Part shown: positions 14,865-23,339 of the stretch, one piece after another
How positions within the stretch are numbered: the stretch's first letter is position 1
Layout of the letters: the number at the start of each line of letters is the position of its first letter
Assembly: GCF_000176855.2 (NCBI RefSeq)
Contig: NC_015138.1
Coordinates: 5,022,001 to 5,086,000 of the forward strand
DNA from: Paracidovorax avenae ATCC 19860
GTDB taxonomy: Bacteria > Pseudomonadota > Gammaproteobacteria > Burkholderiales > Burkholderiaceae_C
Length of the DNA stretch: 64,000 nucleotides
Direction of reading: 5' to 3'
Position numbers and translations under genes: made by a program
Notes under the pieces: generated by a model
The model's input: the letters and a program-made list of their open reading frames with translations, nothing else
Told to the model about the DNA's origin: nothing
The model's database searches: none

Positions 14865-16184
14865 ATGCGCGTGATCGTCCTCGGCGCCGGCTTGCTCGGC
14901 ACCACCTCCGCCTATTTCCTCCAGCAGCTCGGCCACGAAGTGACCGTGATCGACCGCCAGGCCACGCCCGGCGCGGAAACCAGCTTCGCCAACGGCGGCC
15001 AGATCTCAGTGAGCCACGCCGAGCCGTGGGCCAACCCGGGTGCCCCGCTCAAGCTGCTGCAATGGCTGGGCCGGGAAGATGCGCCGCTGCTCTTCCGCCT
15101 GCGCTCCGACATGCGCCAGTGGCTCTGGGGCCTGCAGTTCCTGCGCGAATGCACGCCGGCGCGCACGCGCCACAACATCGAGCAGATCGTGCGCCTGGGC
15201 ACCTACAGCCGCGAAACGCTGCAGCAGCTGCGCCGCGACACCGGCATCCAGTACGACCAGCGAGCGCAGGGCATCCTGCACTTCTACACCAGCCGCAAGG
15301 AATTCGACGGAGCGCTCGCACCGGCCGAGCAGATGCGCCAGCTCGGCTGCGAACGCCGCGTGGTGAGCGCCGACGAGGCCGTGCGCATCGAACCGGCCCT
15401 GGCTTCCATCCGCTCCCAGCTGGCGGGCGCCACCTACACCGATGCCGACGAATCCGGCGACGCCAATGCCTTCACGCGCGCGCTGGCCCAGCGGGCCGAA
15501 CAGGCCGGCGTGCGCTTTCGCATGGGCTGCCACATCACGGCGCTGCGCACTGCGGCCGGGGCCATCGACCACGTGGAGATCACCGACGCGGAAGGCCGCT
15601 TCGAGCGCGTGCGCGGCGATGCCTACGTGCTGGCCATGGGCTCGTTCAGCCCGCTGCTGGCCGAGCCGCTGGGCCTGCGCCTGCCCATCTATCCGGCCAA
15701 GGGCTATTCGGTGACGCTGCCCGTGCGCGATGCCTCCGCCGCCTACGAGGTCAGCCTGACGGACGACGAATACAAGCTGGTCTTCTCGCGTTACACCCGC
15801 GCGGCCCGGGACGGCCAGCCGGCGCGCGACGTGATGCGCATCGCCGGCACCGCGGAACTCAACGGCTACGGCCGCGACCTCCACCCGGTGCGCTGCGAGG
15901 CCATCGTGAAGCGCGTGGAGCAATTGTTCCCCGGCGCGGGCGACACCTCGCAGGCACAGTTCTGGTCGGGCCTGCGCCCGGCCACGCCGAGCAACGTGCC
16001 GCTCATCGGCCGCACGAAGCTGCCCAACCTGTTCCTCAACACCGGCCACGGCACGCTGGGCTGGACGCATGCCTGCGGCTCGGGCCGCGCCATCGCCAGC
16101 ATCGTGAGCGGGATCGTGCCCGAGGTGGATTTCGCCTTCACGGGCATGCCGCGGGGCCGCACCGCCGTACCGGCGCTGGCCTGA
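14865..16184 (+). CDS. dadA: D-amino acid dehydrogenase
   Basis: 439 residues from ATG at 14865 (AAAGG 8 bp upstream; a TTG two codons earlier is possible). FAD-binding start MRVIVLGAGLLGTTSAYFLQ, then ETSFANGGQISVSHAEPWA and, near the C-terminus, FWSGLRPATPSNVPLIGRTK and NTGHGTLGWTHACGSGRA, all typical of DadA, a membrane-associated flavoenzyme that oxidises D-amino acids to 2-oxo acids and ammonia and passes electrons to the respiratory chain. Length agrees with the family. A tandem glycine riboswitch in its leader suggests glycine is a substrate or signal here, as in glycine oxidase-like members. The usual alr/dadX partner is not adjacent. Confidence 0.9.
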   Translation: MRVIVLGAGLLGTTSAYFLQQLGHEVTVIDRQATPGAETSFANGGQISVSHAEPWANPGAPLKLLQWLGREDAPLLFRLRSDMRQWLWGLQFLRECTPARTRHNIEQIVRLGTYSRETLQQLRRDTGIQYDQRAQGILHFYTSRKEFDGALAPAEQMRQLGCERRVVSADEAVRIEPALASIRSQLAGATYTDADESGDANAFTRALAQRAEQAGVRFRMGCHITALRTAAGAIDHVEITDAEGRFERVRGDAYVLAMGSFSPLLAEPLGLRLPIYPAKGYSVTLPVRDASAAYEVSLTDDEYKLVFSRYTRAARDGQPARDVMRIAGTAELNGYGRDLHPVRCEAIVKRVEQLFPGAGDTSQAQFWSGLRPATPSNVPLIGRTKLPNLFLNTGHGTLGWTHACGSGRAIASIVSGIVPEVDFAFTGMPRGRTAVPALA

Positions 16185-16199
16185 GCACCCGGGCGCGGC

Positions 16200-17519
16200 C
16201 TAAGCTTCGCCCGGGCCCGCGCAGGTGAACACGGTCAGCACGCCGGTGTAGCCGTAGAGCCGGTGGTGGGCGATCTCTCCGCCCGCGAAGAACCCCACCA
16301 GCGGCACGTCGCCCAGGGCGTGCCGCACGATCTGCATTTCGGCGCCGGGCCCGCCGAAGTGCGGCCCGCCCCGGCCCGAGCAGCTCACGTAGATGGCTCC
16401 CATGATCGTGCGCTCGGGCATGCCCCCGGTGGCATGGTCCAGCGCGCGCATCAGCGCCGCGCGTTCGCCCGCATGCGACGGCGGCGGGGCGGCCGCGGGC
16501 TCCTGCGGCTCCGGCGCCAGCTCCTCGCGGATCTCGGCGCAGATGCGCATCAGGTCGGCGCGCGCCGCCGCCACGTTGCGCTGGCAGAACGCGAGCCGCA
16601 TGCCCTCCTCCACCTTGTCGGCGAGCGCCACGCCATGCCGCATCGGATCCAGCCCGACGAGATGCCGCACGCGCACGTCCGTGCCGAAATGGCCCGTGCG
16701 CCCCATGGGCTGCGAGCCCTCGTCCACCAGGCCCGCCAGCGTCGCGTGCAGGGCGCGCAGCGCGGGCTGTGGATCGCCTTCCAGGGTGATGCCCAGCGTG
16801 CCCAGCAGCACGTCCAGCGCGGGCTCGCCGTCGAGCGCGAGCACCACGTTGTCCTGCGCGCGCGTGATCTGCGCGAACGGGCCGACCGGCTGGCATCCCT
16901 GGGTCACGCGCGACAGCATGCCCACGCCGCTGCCGAACGCCACGCCCGACAGACCGCCGCCGAACACGCCCCGCGCCGCGCCCTGGCCCGCGATGTTGCC
17001 GTTGCCGCCCACCGCGAACTGCACGCTGCGCCCGCGGCTCGCCGCGATGCCGCCGAACAGGTAGCCCGACTCGGTGCGGTCCGACATCTCCGCGATCAGT
17101 TCGGCGAGGTCCGGCGTATCGCCATCGGCATGCACCAGCGCCGTGTGCGGCACGAAGCCGCCCGCGGAAGCACCGCCGCGCGACAGCGGCGCCACGCCCG
17201 AGAACACGCGGTACTGGTCCTGCGGCAGGTCCAGCAGCATCACCGACAGGGCCGGCTCGTCGAAATACTCGGCATTGTTCGCCGCCACGCCCACGCCCAC
17301 CGTGCCGCTCCAGTCGGTCACCTCCGGGAGTTCGGCCGCGAGCACATCGAGCAGCGCCTCCGCGTCCTCCGCGTAGTGGTCCGTGATGTAGAGCACGCCG
17401 AGCGTGGGCGCGCTGGCGTAGTGCGGCAAGGCCATCTGCGCGCGCAGCTGCGCCAGCACCAGCGCGGCGGCCATGCGCCATTGCGGGTGGGTGGCATGGC
17501 CGTTGGGAAAGAGTTTCAT
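16200..17519 (-). CDS. FIST-domain signal protein
   Basis: 439 residues. N-terminal FIST domain (LYITDHYAEDAEALLDVLAA, WSGTVGVGVAANNAEYFDEP, ESGYLFGGIAASRGRSVQF) and FIST C-terminal domain ending in GALYVSCSGRG-like (GAIYVSCSGRGGPHFGGPG) and DVPLVGFFAGGEIAHHRLYG. FIST proteins are predicted to sense small ligands, probably amino acids, and often sit with chemotaxis or signalling genes; none is beside this one. Start uncertain: ATG at 17519 (MKLFPNGHATHP) or at 17531, neither with a good ribosome-binding site. It follows phaM by 47 bp on the same strand. Stop is TAG at 16200-16202. Confidence 0.85.
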   Translation of the reverse strand: MKLFPNGHATHPQWRMAAALVLAQLRAQMALPHYASAPTLGVLYITDHYAEDAEALLDVLAAELPEVTDWSGTVGVGVAANNAEYFDEPALSVMLLDLPQDQYRVFSGVAPLSRGGASAGGFVPHTALVHADGDTPDLAELIAEMSDRTESGYLFGGIAASRGRSVQFAVGGNGNIAGQGAARGVFGGGLSGVAFGSGVGMLSRVTQGCQPVGPFAQITRAQDNVVLALDGEPALDVLLGTLGITLEGDPQPALRALHATLAGLVDEGSQPMGRTGHFGTDVRVRHLVGLDPMRHGVALADKVEEGMRLAFCQRNVAAARADLMRICAEIREELAPEPQEPAAAPPPSHAGERAALMRALDHATGGMPERTIMGAIYVSCSGRGGPHFGGPGAEMQIVRHALGDVPLVGFFAGGEIAHHRLYGYTGVLTVFTCAGPGEA

Positions 17520-17566
17520 GGTCGGAAGCATCGGTGGACCGCGGTCGCAGATGGCGGCCGCGCCCG

Positions 17567-18517
17567 TCAGGAACGGCCCTTCGGCCCGGGCTGGGGACTG
17601 GCGGTGCGGCGTGCGCCCGCAGGCAGCGCCCCTGCCGGGGCCTTCGCGGGAGAGGCCTTCGTGGAAGAGGCCCTGGCGGCGGCGCGCGGCGCAGGGGCCG
17701 CCGCGGAAGGCGGGCGCTTCGCACTGCGGGCCGCCCCGCCGCCGTCCTGGCCCTTGCCTGCGGCGCGCGTGCCCGCGGTGCCGGCCTCCGTAGCCTGGCG
17801 CGCGGCATCCTGCATGCCCTGCATGCCTTGCGCGGCGAACTGCGTCGCCATGTCGGTGGCCGTCTTGAGCGCCTCCGCCGCCATGCCGCGCGTGGCGTCC
17901 ATCGCGGGCAGCTTGGAGACATCGCTCATCGCATTGGCGGCGATCTGCTGGAACTGGCCCGTGAGCGCGGACCACCATTGCATCGGGTCCACCACGCCCG
18001 GCGCGGCGGCAGGCGGTTCGGTGCCGGTGTCGCCGGCAGACTCGTGTCCCGATGCCGCCGGAGCCTGTGCGGCCGGCTCCGGAGCGGGTGCCGGCTCGGG
18101 CGGCGCGGCACGGGGTGCCCGTGCGAAGGGATCGGGGCGTGGCGCCGCAGGCGCGGGCCCTTGCGAGGACGGCGCCGCCTGCGGCGTGAACGCCTTCGCG
18201 ATGTCGCCCATCGCCACGTTCATGCCCTGCAGCGTGGACAGCGTCATCTTCTGCACTTCCAGTGCCTGCACGGTCGCCGTGAGCGCGCGGGAATTCTGGT
18301 CCAGCCAGAACTGCACCGCCTTCAGTTCGCTGATGCGTTTTTCCAGCTCTTCCACGCTGATCGTGGGCGCTACCCAGCCCGAGAGCGGCGGCATCTGCGG
18401 CATGCCCGCCGCAGCGCCCTTGGCGAGGTTCTGCAGGAAATCGAAGCCCGGCACGAACCGCCCGAAACCGAAGGGGGAGGTGTCGCTGCCGGCGGAATTG
18501 CTGTCGTTGCTGCTCAT
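17567..18517 (-). CDS. phaM: PHA-granule regulatory protein PhaM
   Basis: 316 residues; ATG at 18517 is set by AAGGAG 8 bp upstream. Residues 1-110 carry the PhaM family block (FGRFVPGFDFLQNLAKGAAA, ISVEELEKRISELKAVQFWL, NSRALTATVQALEVQKMTLS). The centre is an Ala/Pro linker, followed by a second helical segment (NAMSDVSKLPAMDATRGMAA) and a basic Lys/Ala/Pro tail (AKAPAGALPAGARRTASPQP). In Ralstonia PhaM activates PHA synthase PhaC and ties granules to the nucleoid through its basic tail. PhaC is not in the window. The divergent HU-family gene carries a similar basic tail. Confidence 0.85.
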   Translation of the reverse strand: MSSNDSNSAGSDTSPFGFGRFVPGFDFLQNLAKGAAAGMPQMPPLSGWVAPTISVEELEKRISELKAVQFWLDQNSRALTATVQALEVQKMTLSTLQGMNVAMGDIAKAFTPQAAPSSQGPAPAAPRPDPFARAPRAAPPEPAPAPEPAAQAPAASGHESAGDTGTEPPAAAPGVVDPMQWWSALTGQFQQIAANAMSDVSKLPAMDATRGMAAEALKTATDMATQFAAQGMQGMQDAARQATEAGTAGTRAAGKGQDGGGAARSAKRPPSAAAPAPRAAARASSTKASPAKAPAGALPAGARRTASPQPGPKGRS

Positions 18518-18817
18518 GGCCTGGGCTCCTTGCGTGGGGCGGAACATACCGCTGCGTTGCGCCGGGGCACCGGCGCCGTGGGTGGCAGCTTAACGCGATT
18601 GCGCGGCTCCACCAACGCGGCCAGCCCCTGCATCCACGCAACCATTACAGGCTTTTCGCACGCGCCGCACACGTGTCCGAAGGCTCCGGATGCGAGGCTG
18701 CGCGCACCTTGCAGCCGCAAAAGCGCGTGCAACCCGCGCCACAGGCGGGCAAACGCCATAGAATCCGCCGACCAGCCCGTCTGGAATCCTCAATACGTCA
18801 ACACGAGAAAACCAACC
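18518..18817. other. Intergenic region between divergent phaM and HU gene
   Basis: 300 bp with no plausible gene. It must hold divergent promoters for phaM and the HU-family gene. I see no repeat or clear -35/-10 pair, apart from AT-richer sequence around 18780-18815. Confidence 0.5.
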
Positions 18818-19288
18818 ATGGCAACTGCAAAGAAAGCCGCATCCGCCCCGGCAAAGAAGGCGGCCGCTCCCGCGGTGAAGAAGGCCGCGGCACCCGCGAA
18901 GAAGGCTGCTCCCGCGAAGAAGGCCGCTGCCCCCAAGGCAGCACCTGCCGCGAAGGCCGCGCCCGCAGCGCTCAAGCCCCTGAAGGCCACGTTCACCAAG
19001 ACCTCGCTGATCGCGCACCTGGCCGAGCAGGCCGGCGTGGAGCCGAAGGCCGCCAAGGCCGTGATGGCCGCGCTGGAAGCCACGATCCTGGGTTCGGTGC
19101 ACAAGAAGGGCTCCGGCGAATTCACGCTGCCCGGCCTGATGAAGATCGGCCTGCAGCAAGTGCCCGCCAAGAAGAAGCGCTTCGGCAAGGACCCGTTCAC
19201 GGGCGAAGAGCGCTGGTTCCCCGCCAAGCCCGCATCGGTCAAGATCAAGACCCGCGCGCTGAAGAAGCTCAAGGACGCCACGGTCTGA
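18818..19288 (+). CDS. HU-family DNA-binding protein with histone H1-like tail
   Basis: 156 residues. Residues 1-55 are almost only Ala, Lys and Pro with repeats of the type AAPAKKAA, like eukaryotic histone H1 tails. Residues ~58-156 are an HU/IHF fold (FTKTSLIAHLAEQAGVEPKA, GSGEFTLPGLMKIGLQQVPA, FGKDPFTGEERWFPAKPASV), with the beta-arm residues that bind DNA. Such N-terminally extended HU proteins are common in Burkholderiales. Expected role is nucleoid compaction and possibly PHA-granule segregation with the adjacent PhaM. ATG at 18818; a strong intrinsic terminator follows the stop. Confidence 0.9.
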   Translation: MATAKKAASAPAKKAAAPAVKKAAAPAKKAAPAKKAAAPKAAPAAKAAPAALKPLKATFTKTSLIAHLAEQAGVEPKAAKAVMAALEATILGSVHKKGSGEFTLPGLMKIGLQQVPAKKKRFGKDPFTGEERWFPAKPASVKIKTRALKKLKDATV

Positions 19289-19304
19289 GACCGCGCTCCC
19301 CGAG

Positions 19305-19340
19305 CATGAAAAAAGCCGGCGCATGCCGGCTTTTTTCATG
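19305..19340. terminator. Intrinsic bidirectional terminator
   Basis: Perfect palindrome: CATGAAAAAAGCCGGC (19305-19320), GCAT, and the mirrored GCCGGCTTTTTTCATG, giving a GC stem with A- and T-tracts on either side. It serves the HU-family gene and the convergent phosphatase gene. Confidence 0.95.
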
Positions 19341-19355
19341 GGGCCGCCGCAGCGA

Positions 19356-20108
19356 TCACCCGCCCGCCGGGTCCAGGTACATCTGCGCCAGCCGCGCCCG
19401 CTCCGCGGGGCCGACGCCCAGGCGCGCCGCCAGGTAACGGTCGAGCCCGCCATGGTCCCGGTCCACCGCATCCAGCGCGGCATGCAGGAACTCCTCCTGC
19501 ACGCGCCAGAGCACATTCATCACCTCCGCCGGCGCGGTGCCCGTGAAATGGGCCGGCGGCTGGTAGAGGCTGTTGGTGAGCAGGTAGTCCTGCATCACCA
19601 CGTCGCGCGGCACGCCGAGCGCGAGCAGGATCAGCGCCGCGGCGAAGCCCGTCCGGTCCTTGCCCGCGGTGCAGTGGAAGACCAGCGGTGCGTCGCTCTG
19701 CAGCAGGTGCCCGAACAGCGCGGCGAACTGCTCCGCGTTGTCGGATACGAAGGCGCGGTACGTGTCCTGCATCAGCTCGACGGCGATGGCGGGCGTGATC
19801 TGCCGGTTGGCCAGCGCCATGTCCTTGGCGCGCTGCACCACGGTCGGCTCGATCGGCAGCGGGTGGTAGGCCACGCCGGGCAGGACGTAGGCCAGCGCGG
19901 CGCTCTCGGCCTCGCCGCGGAAGTCGATCGCGCGCGACAGCCCCAGCGGCGCCAGCGTCTCGGCATCCTGCCCGGTGAGCCACGCCAGGTGGTCGGAGCG
20001 GAACAGCCGGCGCCAGCGCACCGGGCGCCCGTCCTGCCCGGCATAGCCGCCCAGGTCACGGAAATTGGTGGCGCCCGCCAGGGGCAATGAACGCGAGAAA
20101 GAAGCCAT
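19356..20108 (-). CDS. Tyrosine-protein phosphatase (MptpB/SerTyr type)
   Basis: 250 residues. GATNFRDLGGYAGQDGRPVR near the start and VFHCTAGKDRTG with Cys146 and Arg152 form the P-loop (HCX5R) of the MptpB-like tyrosine or dual-specificity phosphatases. AIDFRGEAES (60-69) is the usual DLR-type block. Length is typical. Related enzymes act on phosphotyrosine or phosphoinositides. No kinase is nearby. The second copy of its N-terminal segment exists as a remnant at 43786-43875. Convergent with the HU-family gene across a shared terminator. Confidence 0.9.
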   Translation of the reverse strand: MASFSRSLPLAGATNFRDLGGYAGQDGRPVRWRRLFRSDHLAWLTGQDAETLAPLGLSRAIDFRGEAESAALAYVLPGVAYHPLPIEPTVVQRAKDMALANRQITPAIAVELMQDTYRAFVSDNAEQFAALFGHLLQSDAPLVFHCTAGKDRTGFAAALILLALGVPRDVVMQDYLLTNSLYQPPAHFTGTAPAEVMNVLWRVQEEFLHAALDAVDRDHGGLDRYLAARLGVGPAERARLAQMYLDPAGG

Positions 20109-20143
20109 GCCGGCACTGTAGCGAAAGCGCCCGCGACTTCAAA

Positions 20144-21412
20144 TCACCTGCGCGTCCCCCGCGCGGCGTTTTGCAGCGCCGCCATGTCGCTGCCGCACAG
20201 GCCGGCATGGGCGGCGCGCTCCAGCGCATAGGCCGACAGGCGCTCGCTCGGCTCGCGCAGCGCGCAGTGCAACGCGCCCACAGAATGCAGCGCGCGCTGC
20301 AGTGCCACGCCCACCTCCACCGACGCGGCTGCGTAGCGCGCCAGCGGCTCGAACACGTCCTCCACCATGCCGGCCTCGCGCAGCGCGGGCGCGCTCACGC
20401 GGTCGCAGGCCGGCGCCTCGACTGCGGCGGCATCGGCCTCGCGGTCGGCCGCCTGCTGGCGGTGCGCCCAGTGGGCCAGCGTGCGCACGCCCGCGCCCAT
20501 CACGTCCATCGCGGTGCCGGGGTCGTTGATGGAGGCCGACATGGCCCGCGCCGCCACCTCGCCCATCACCACGAAGCCGTAGCGCGGATCGTGGTCAAAG
20601 CTGCGGCCGTGGCCGATCAGCACCGCCTTGAGGATGGCCGCACGCGCCGCATCGTCGATGGACCGGTCGCTGCTGACCAGCACGGTGTCGGGCGCCACGA
20701 ATGCGCCCGGCAGCACGTGCAGGTGCAGGTGGCCGTCCAGCGCCTCGGCCCGGGCCTGCAGCAGGTCCATGGCCACGTGCTGCACGAAGCCGGTCGCGTC
20801 GCTGCGCACGGCATGGGCGCCGCGCTCGCCCGGCCGCTGGGGGCGCCCGCCCAGGAAGGGCCTGGCCAGGCGCTGGTCGATGGCCTTGCGGGTGGCGTCC
20901 TCCAGGCGCCGGATGGTTTCGCCCAGCCGGCCCAGTACCGAGAGATAGTCGATCCAGCGCAGCAGCACCACCACCACGCCCAGCAGGATCAGCAGCGTGA
21001 AACCGAACAGCACCAGCCGCCCGCCGTCGCCATAGAAGTGGACGTGCAGCCCCACCAGCGCGACCACGCCGTAGAGGAAGGCGCCGATGAACACGGCCAG
21101 GGTGTTCTGCACGGTGGAGTCCTCGATCAGCAGTTGCGATGCGCGCGGCGTGGCGCTGTTGGCCACGGCCGAGAACGCCGCCACCATGGTGCTGGCCGAG
21201 AAGATCGACACCGTGAGCATGCTGGACGCGAGGATGTTCAGCAGGCTGTCGAGCGCGTCGGAGCCCAGCTGGAGCGCCACGCCATCGGGAATCCAGGGGC
21301 CCAGCCAGGTGGCCAGCATGACGGCCGCAACGGCCGCCAGCGCGAACAGCGCGCAGCGCAGCCAGGTCTTGCGCACCAGCCGCTGCAGCAGGAAGAGCAG
21401 TTTCTCGGACAT
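20144..21412 (-). CDS. DUF2254 membrane protein
   Basis: 422 residues. Four hydrophobic segments lie in the first ~155 residues (LFALAAVAAVMLATWLGPWI, SMLTVSIFSASTMVAAFSAV, TLAVFIGAFLYGVVALVGLH, LVLFGFTLLILLGVVVVLLR), followed by a soluble domain with YGFVVMGEVAARAMSASIND, which is the conserved core of DUF2254. The function is not known for the family. ATG at 21412 (MSEKLLFLLQRL) gives the first helix the right position. Neighbours on either side are separate units. Confidence 0.85.
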   Translation of the reverse strand: MSEKLLFLLQRLVRKTWLRCALFALAAVAAVMLATWLGPWIPDGVALQLGSDALDSLLNILASSMLTVSIFSASTMVAAFSAVANSATPRASQLLIEDSTVQNTLAVFIGAFLYGVVALVGLHVHFYGDGGRLVLFGFTLLILLGVVVVLLRWIDYLSVLGRLGETIRRLEDATRKAIDQRLARPFLGGRPQRPGERGAHAVRSDATGFVQHVAMDLLQARAEALDGHLHLHVLPGAFVAPDTVLVSSDRSIDDAARAAILKAVLIGHGRSFDHDPRYGFVVMGEVAARAMSASINDPGTAMDVMGAGVRTLAHWAHRQQAADREADAAAVEAPACDRVSAPALREAGMVEDVFEPLARYAAASVEVGVALQRALHSVGALHCALREPSERLSAYALERAAHAGLCGSDMAALQNAARGTRR

Positions 21413-21500
21413 GCCCCGACTATCCGCAAACGCCGCGCCCGAAGCACGGCATGCCATGTAGGCCGGCGCCGCGAATTGGGCCCGGTCCTTCAGCGCGCCG

Positions 21501-22268
21501 TCACCTCATCACCAATCCGCCATCGACGAACAGCACCTGCCCGGTCATGAAGCCGCTCCACTCCGAGGCCAGGAACAGCACCGGCCCCGCCACGTCCTCG
21601 GGCCGGGCGATGCGCCGCAGCGGCGTGGCGGCGGTGATCGCGTCGCGCAGCGCCTCGGGCGTGGACTGGCTCGCCTGCGTGGGATAGACCAGCCCCGGTG
21701 CCACGCAATTGACGCGGATGCCCACGGGGCCCAGTTCGGCCGCCAGGTTGCGGCTGAAGGCCACCAGCGCGGCCTTGGCCGTGGTGTAGTCGTGGTACGG
21801 CACTACCGGGTTTTCGACCAGGTTGGTGGCGATGTTCACGATGCTGCCCCGCGCGCGCTGGCGCAGGTGCGGCAGCACCGCCTGGCAGACGTTGAAGGCC
21901 CCCCCCACGGCGCCGTCGAACTGGGCCTGGTAGTCGCTCCACTGCAGGCCGTCGAACAGCGCGCGGCGCCGTGCATCGAAGGCATAGGGCCGGAAGGCGT
22001 TGTTGACCACCACGTCGATGCGGCCGGCATCCAGCACCACCGCATCCACCATGGCGCGCACCGCATCGGCGTCGCCCACGTCGGCCTTGATGGCCCAGGC
22101 ATCGCCGCCGGCAGCGCGGCAGGCCGCCACCGTCTCGGCCGCCGCCGCGTCGTTGGACAGGTGGTTGATCGCCACCGTGGCGCCCTCCTGCGCAAAAGCG
22201 CGCGCGATGGCCGCGCCGATGCCCCGGCTCGCGCCCGTCACCAGAACGACCTGGCCCTTGAACTTCAT
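21501..22268 (-). CDS. SDR-family oxidoreductase of TPP-riboswitch operon
   Basis: 255 residues, a classical short-chain dehydrogenase: TGASRGIG (11-18) binds NAD(P), NNAF (89-92) follows, and Tyr161-X3-Lys165 in PYHDYTTAKAAL is the catalytic pair. The usual catalytic Ser is Thr148 (NIATNLV), which can substitute. The end DVAGPVLFLASEWSGFMTGQ is typical. Closest pattern is FabG/3-oxoacyl reductase-like. It is the last gene of the leftward operon that starts at the TPP riboswitch, 32 bp after the substrate-binding protein. It is well placed to reduce the aldehyde made by the LuxE/LuxC pair to an alcohol; that role is inference. Confidence 0.85.
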   Translation of the reverse strand: MKFKGQVVLVTGASRGIGAAIARAFAQEGATVAINHLSNDAAAAETVAACRAAGGDAWAIKADVGDADAVRAMVDAVVLDAGRIDVVVNNAFRPYAFDARRRALFDGLQWSDYQAQFDGAVGGAFNVCQAVLPHLRQRARGSIVNIATNLVENPVVPYHDYTTAKAALVAFSRNLAAELGPVGIRVNCVAPGLVYPTQASQSTPEALRDAITAATPLRRIARPEDVAGPVLFLASEWSGFMTGQVLFVDGGLVMR

Positions 22269-22300
22269 GGCGTGCTCCTCACTCCTCAAGGCCTGGCGGG

Positions 22301-23308
22301 TCACGCCGCGGGCAGCAGGCTGGCGTCCACCACGTCGGCCACGCGGATGCCGTTCTGCACCAGGCCCAACGCGCGGTAGGCATCGGCCGCTTTCTGCAGC
22401 GATGCGAGGTTGAACGCGCCCAGCGGCTGCCCCGGCACAGAGGGCTGGGCGGAGGCGTTGCGCAGGCGGATCACCTCCAGGTTCGCATCCTGCTGCGTGC
22501 CGTCGATCGCGACCTTCACGGCCAGCGCAGCGGCCTCTTCGGGCCGGGCCATCATCCACGCGGCGCTGTCGCGGTAGCCCTGCAGGAAGGCGCGCAGCAG
22601 CGCCTTCTTCTGCGGCAGCACCTCGCTGCGCACCACGAAAAGGTCGCTGGAAACATTCAGGTAGTCCCGCACCTGCATCACGTTCACGGCGCCCAGGCCC
22701 TTGCGGCGACCCACGGCCAGGCCCGTGTCGGTGGCCGCCGTGGCATCGACCTGGCCCTGCAGCAGCGGCGCGAAGTTGAGCAGGCCGGTGACCACGATGG
22801 TCACGTCCGACTCCTTCAGCCCCGCCTGGTGCAGCAGCACCAGCAGGTTCTGCCGCGTGCCGCTGGAGAGGCTGTAGACGCCGATGCGCTTGCCCTTCAG
22901 GTCCGCCGGCGTGCGGATGCCCGAGGACTGCAGCGACACCACGTTGAACACATTCTGCGGGTAGATGTCGTAGATGGCGGTGAGCTTCTCGCCCTTGTCC
23001 AGCGCCATGAAGAACGAGCCCGGATCGGTGAAGGCCACGTCGCCCTGCCCGCTCAGCGTGTTGCGCAGCGCATCGCCGCCGCCCGCGCCGGGCAGGTAGC
23101 CCAGCTCCACGCCGCGCGCCTTGAAAAAACCCTTCTCGGGCTCGGCCAGCAGGTTGGTGATCTCGCTGATGGGCTTGCTCCAGCCCGCGACGGTGATCTT
23201 GCCCAGGGCAGGTGCGGACGGCGTGGCGGCGCCCGCCCAGCGCGTGGCCGCGAGGCCTGCGGACGCCGCCAGCAGCGTGCGGCGCGAGAGGAATTCAGGT
23301 CGTTGCAT
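22301..23308 (-). CDS. NMT1/ThiY-type ABC substrate-binding protein
   Basis: 335 residues from ATG at 23308 (MQRPEFLSRRTLLAAS). The SRRTLLAA start followed by a hydrophobic stretch is a Tat-like signal peptide. The mature protein has the NMT1/SsuA pattern: VAGWSKPISEITNLLAEPEK, GAGGGDALRNTLSGQGDVAF, LKGKRIGVYSLSSGTRQNLL. This family includes ThiY, which binds formylaminopyrimidine for thiamin salvage, and also sulfonate and nitrate receptors. Control of the operon by a TPP riboswitch argues for a thiamin-related ligand. It completes the importer with the permease and ATPase immediately upstream (23340-24931). Exact ligand is unknown. Confidence 0.85.
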   Translation of the reverse strand: MQRPEFLSRRTLLAASAGLAATRWAGAATPSAPALGKITVAGWSKPISEITNLLAEPEKGFFKARGVELGYLPGAGGGDALRNTLSGQGDVAFTDPGSFFMALDKGEKLTAIYDIYPQNVFNVVSLQSSGIRTPADLKGKRIGVYSLSSGTRQNLLVLLHQAGLKESDVTIVVTGLLNFAPLLQGQVDATAATDTGLAVGRRKGLGAVNVMQVRDYLNVSSDLFVVRSEVLPQKKALLRAFLQGYRDSAAWMMARPEEAAALAVKVAIDGTQQDANLEVIRLRNASAQPSVPGQPLGAFNLASLQKAADAYRALGLVQNGIRVADVVDASLLPAA

Positions 23309-23339
23309 GTCGTCGAAAAAGAGAAAGGGAAAAGAACGT

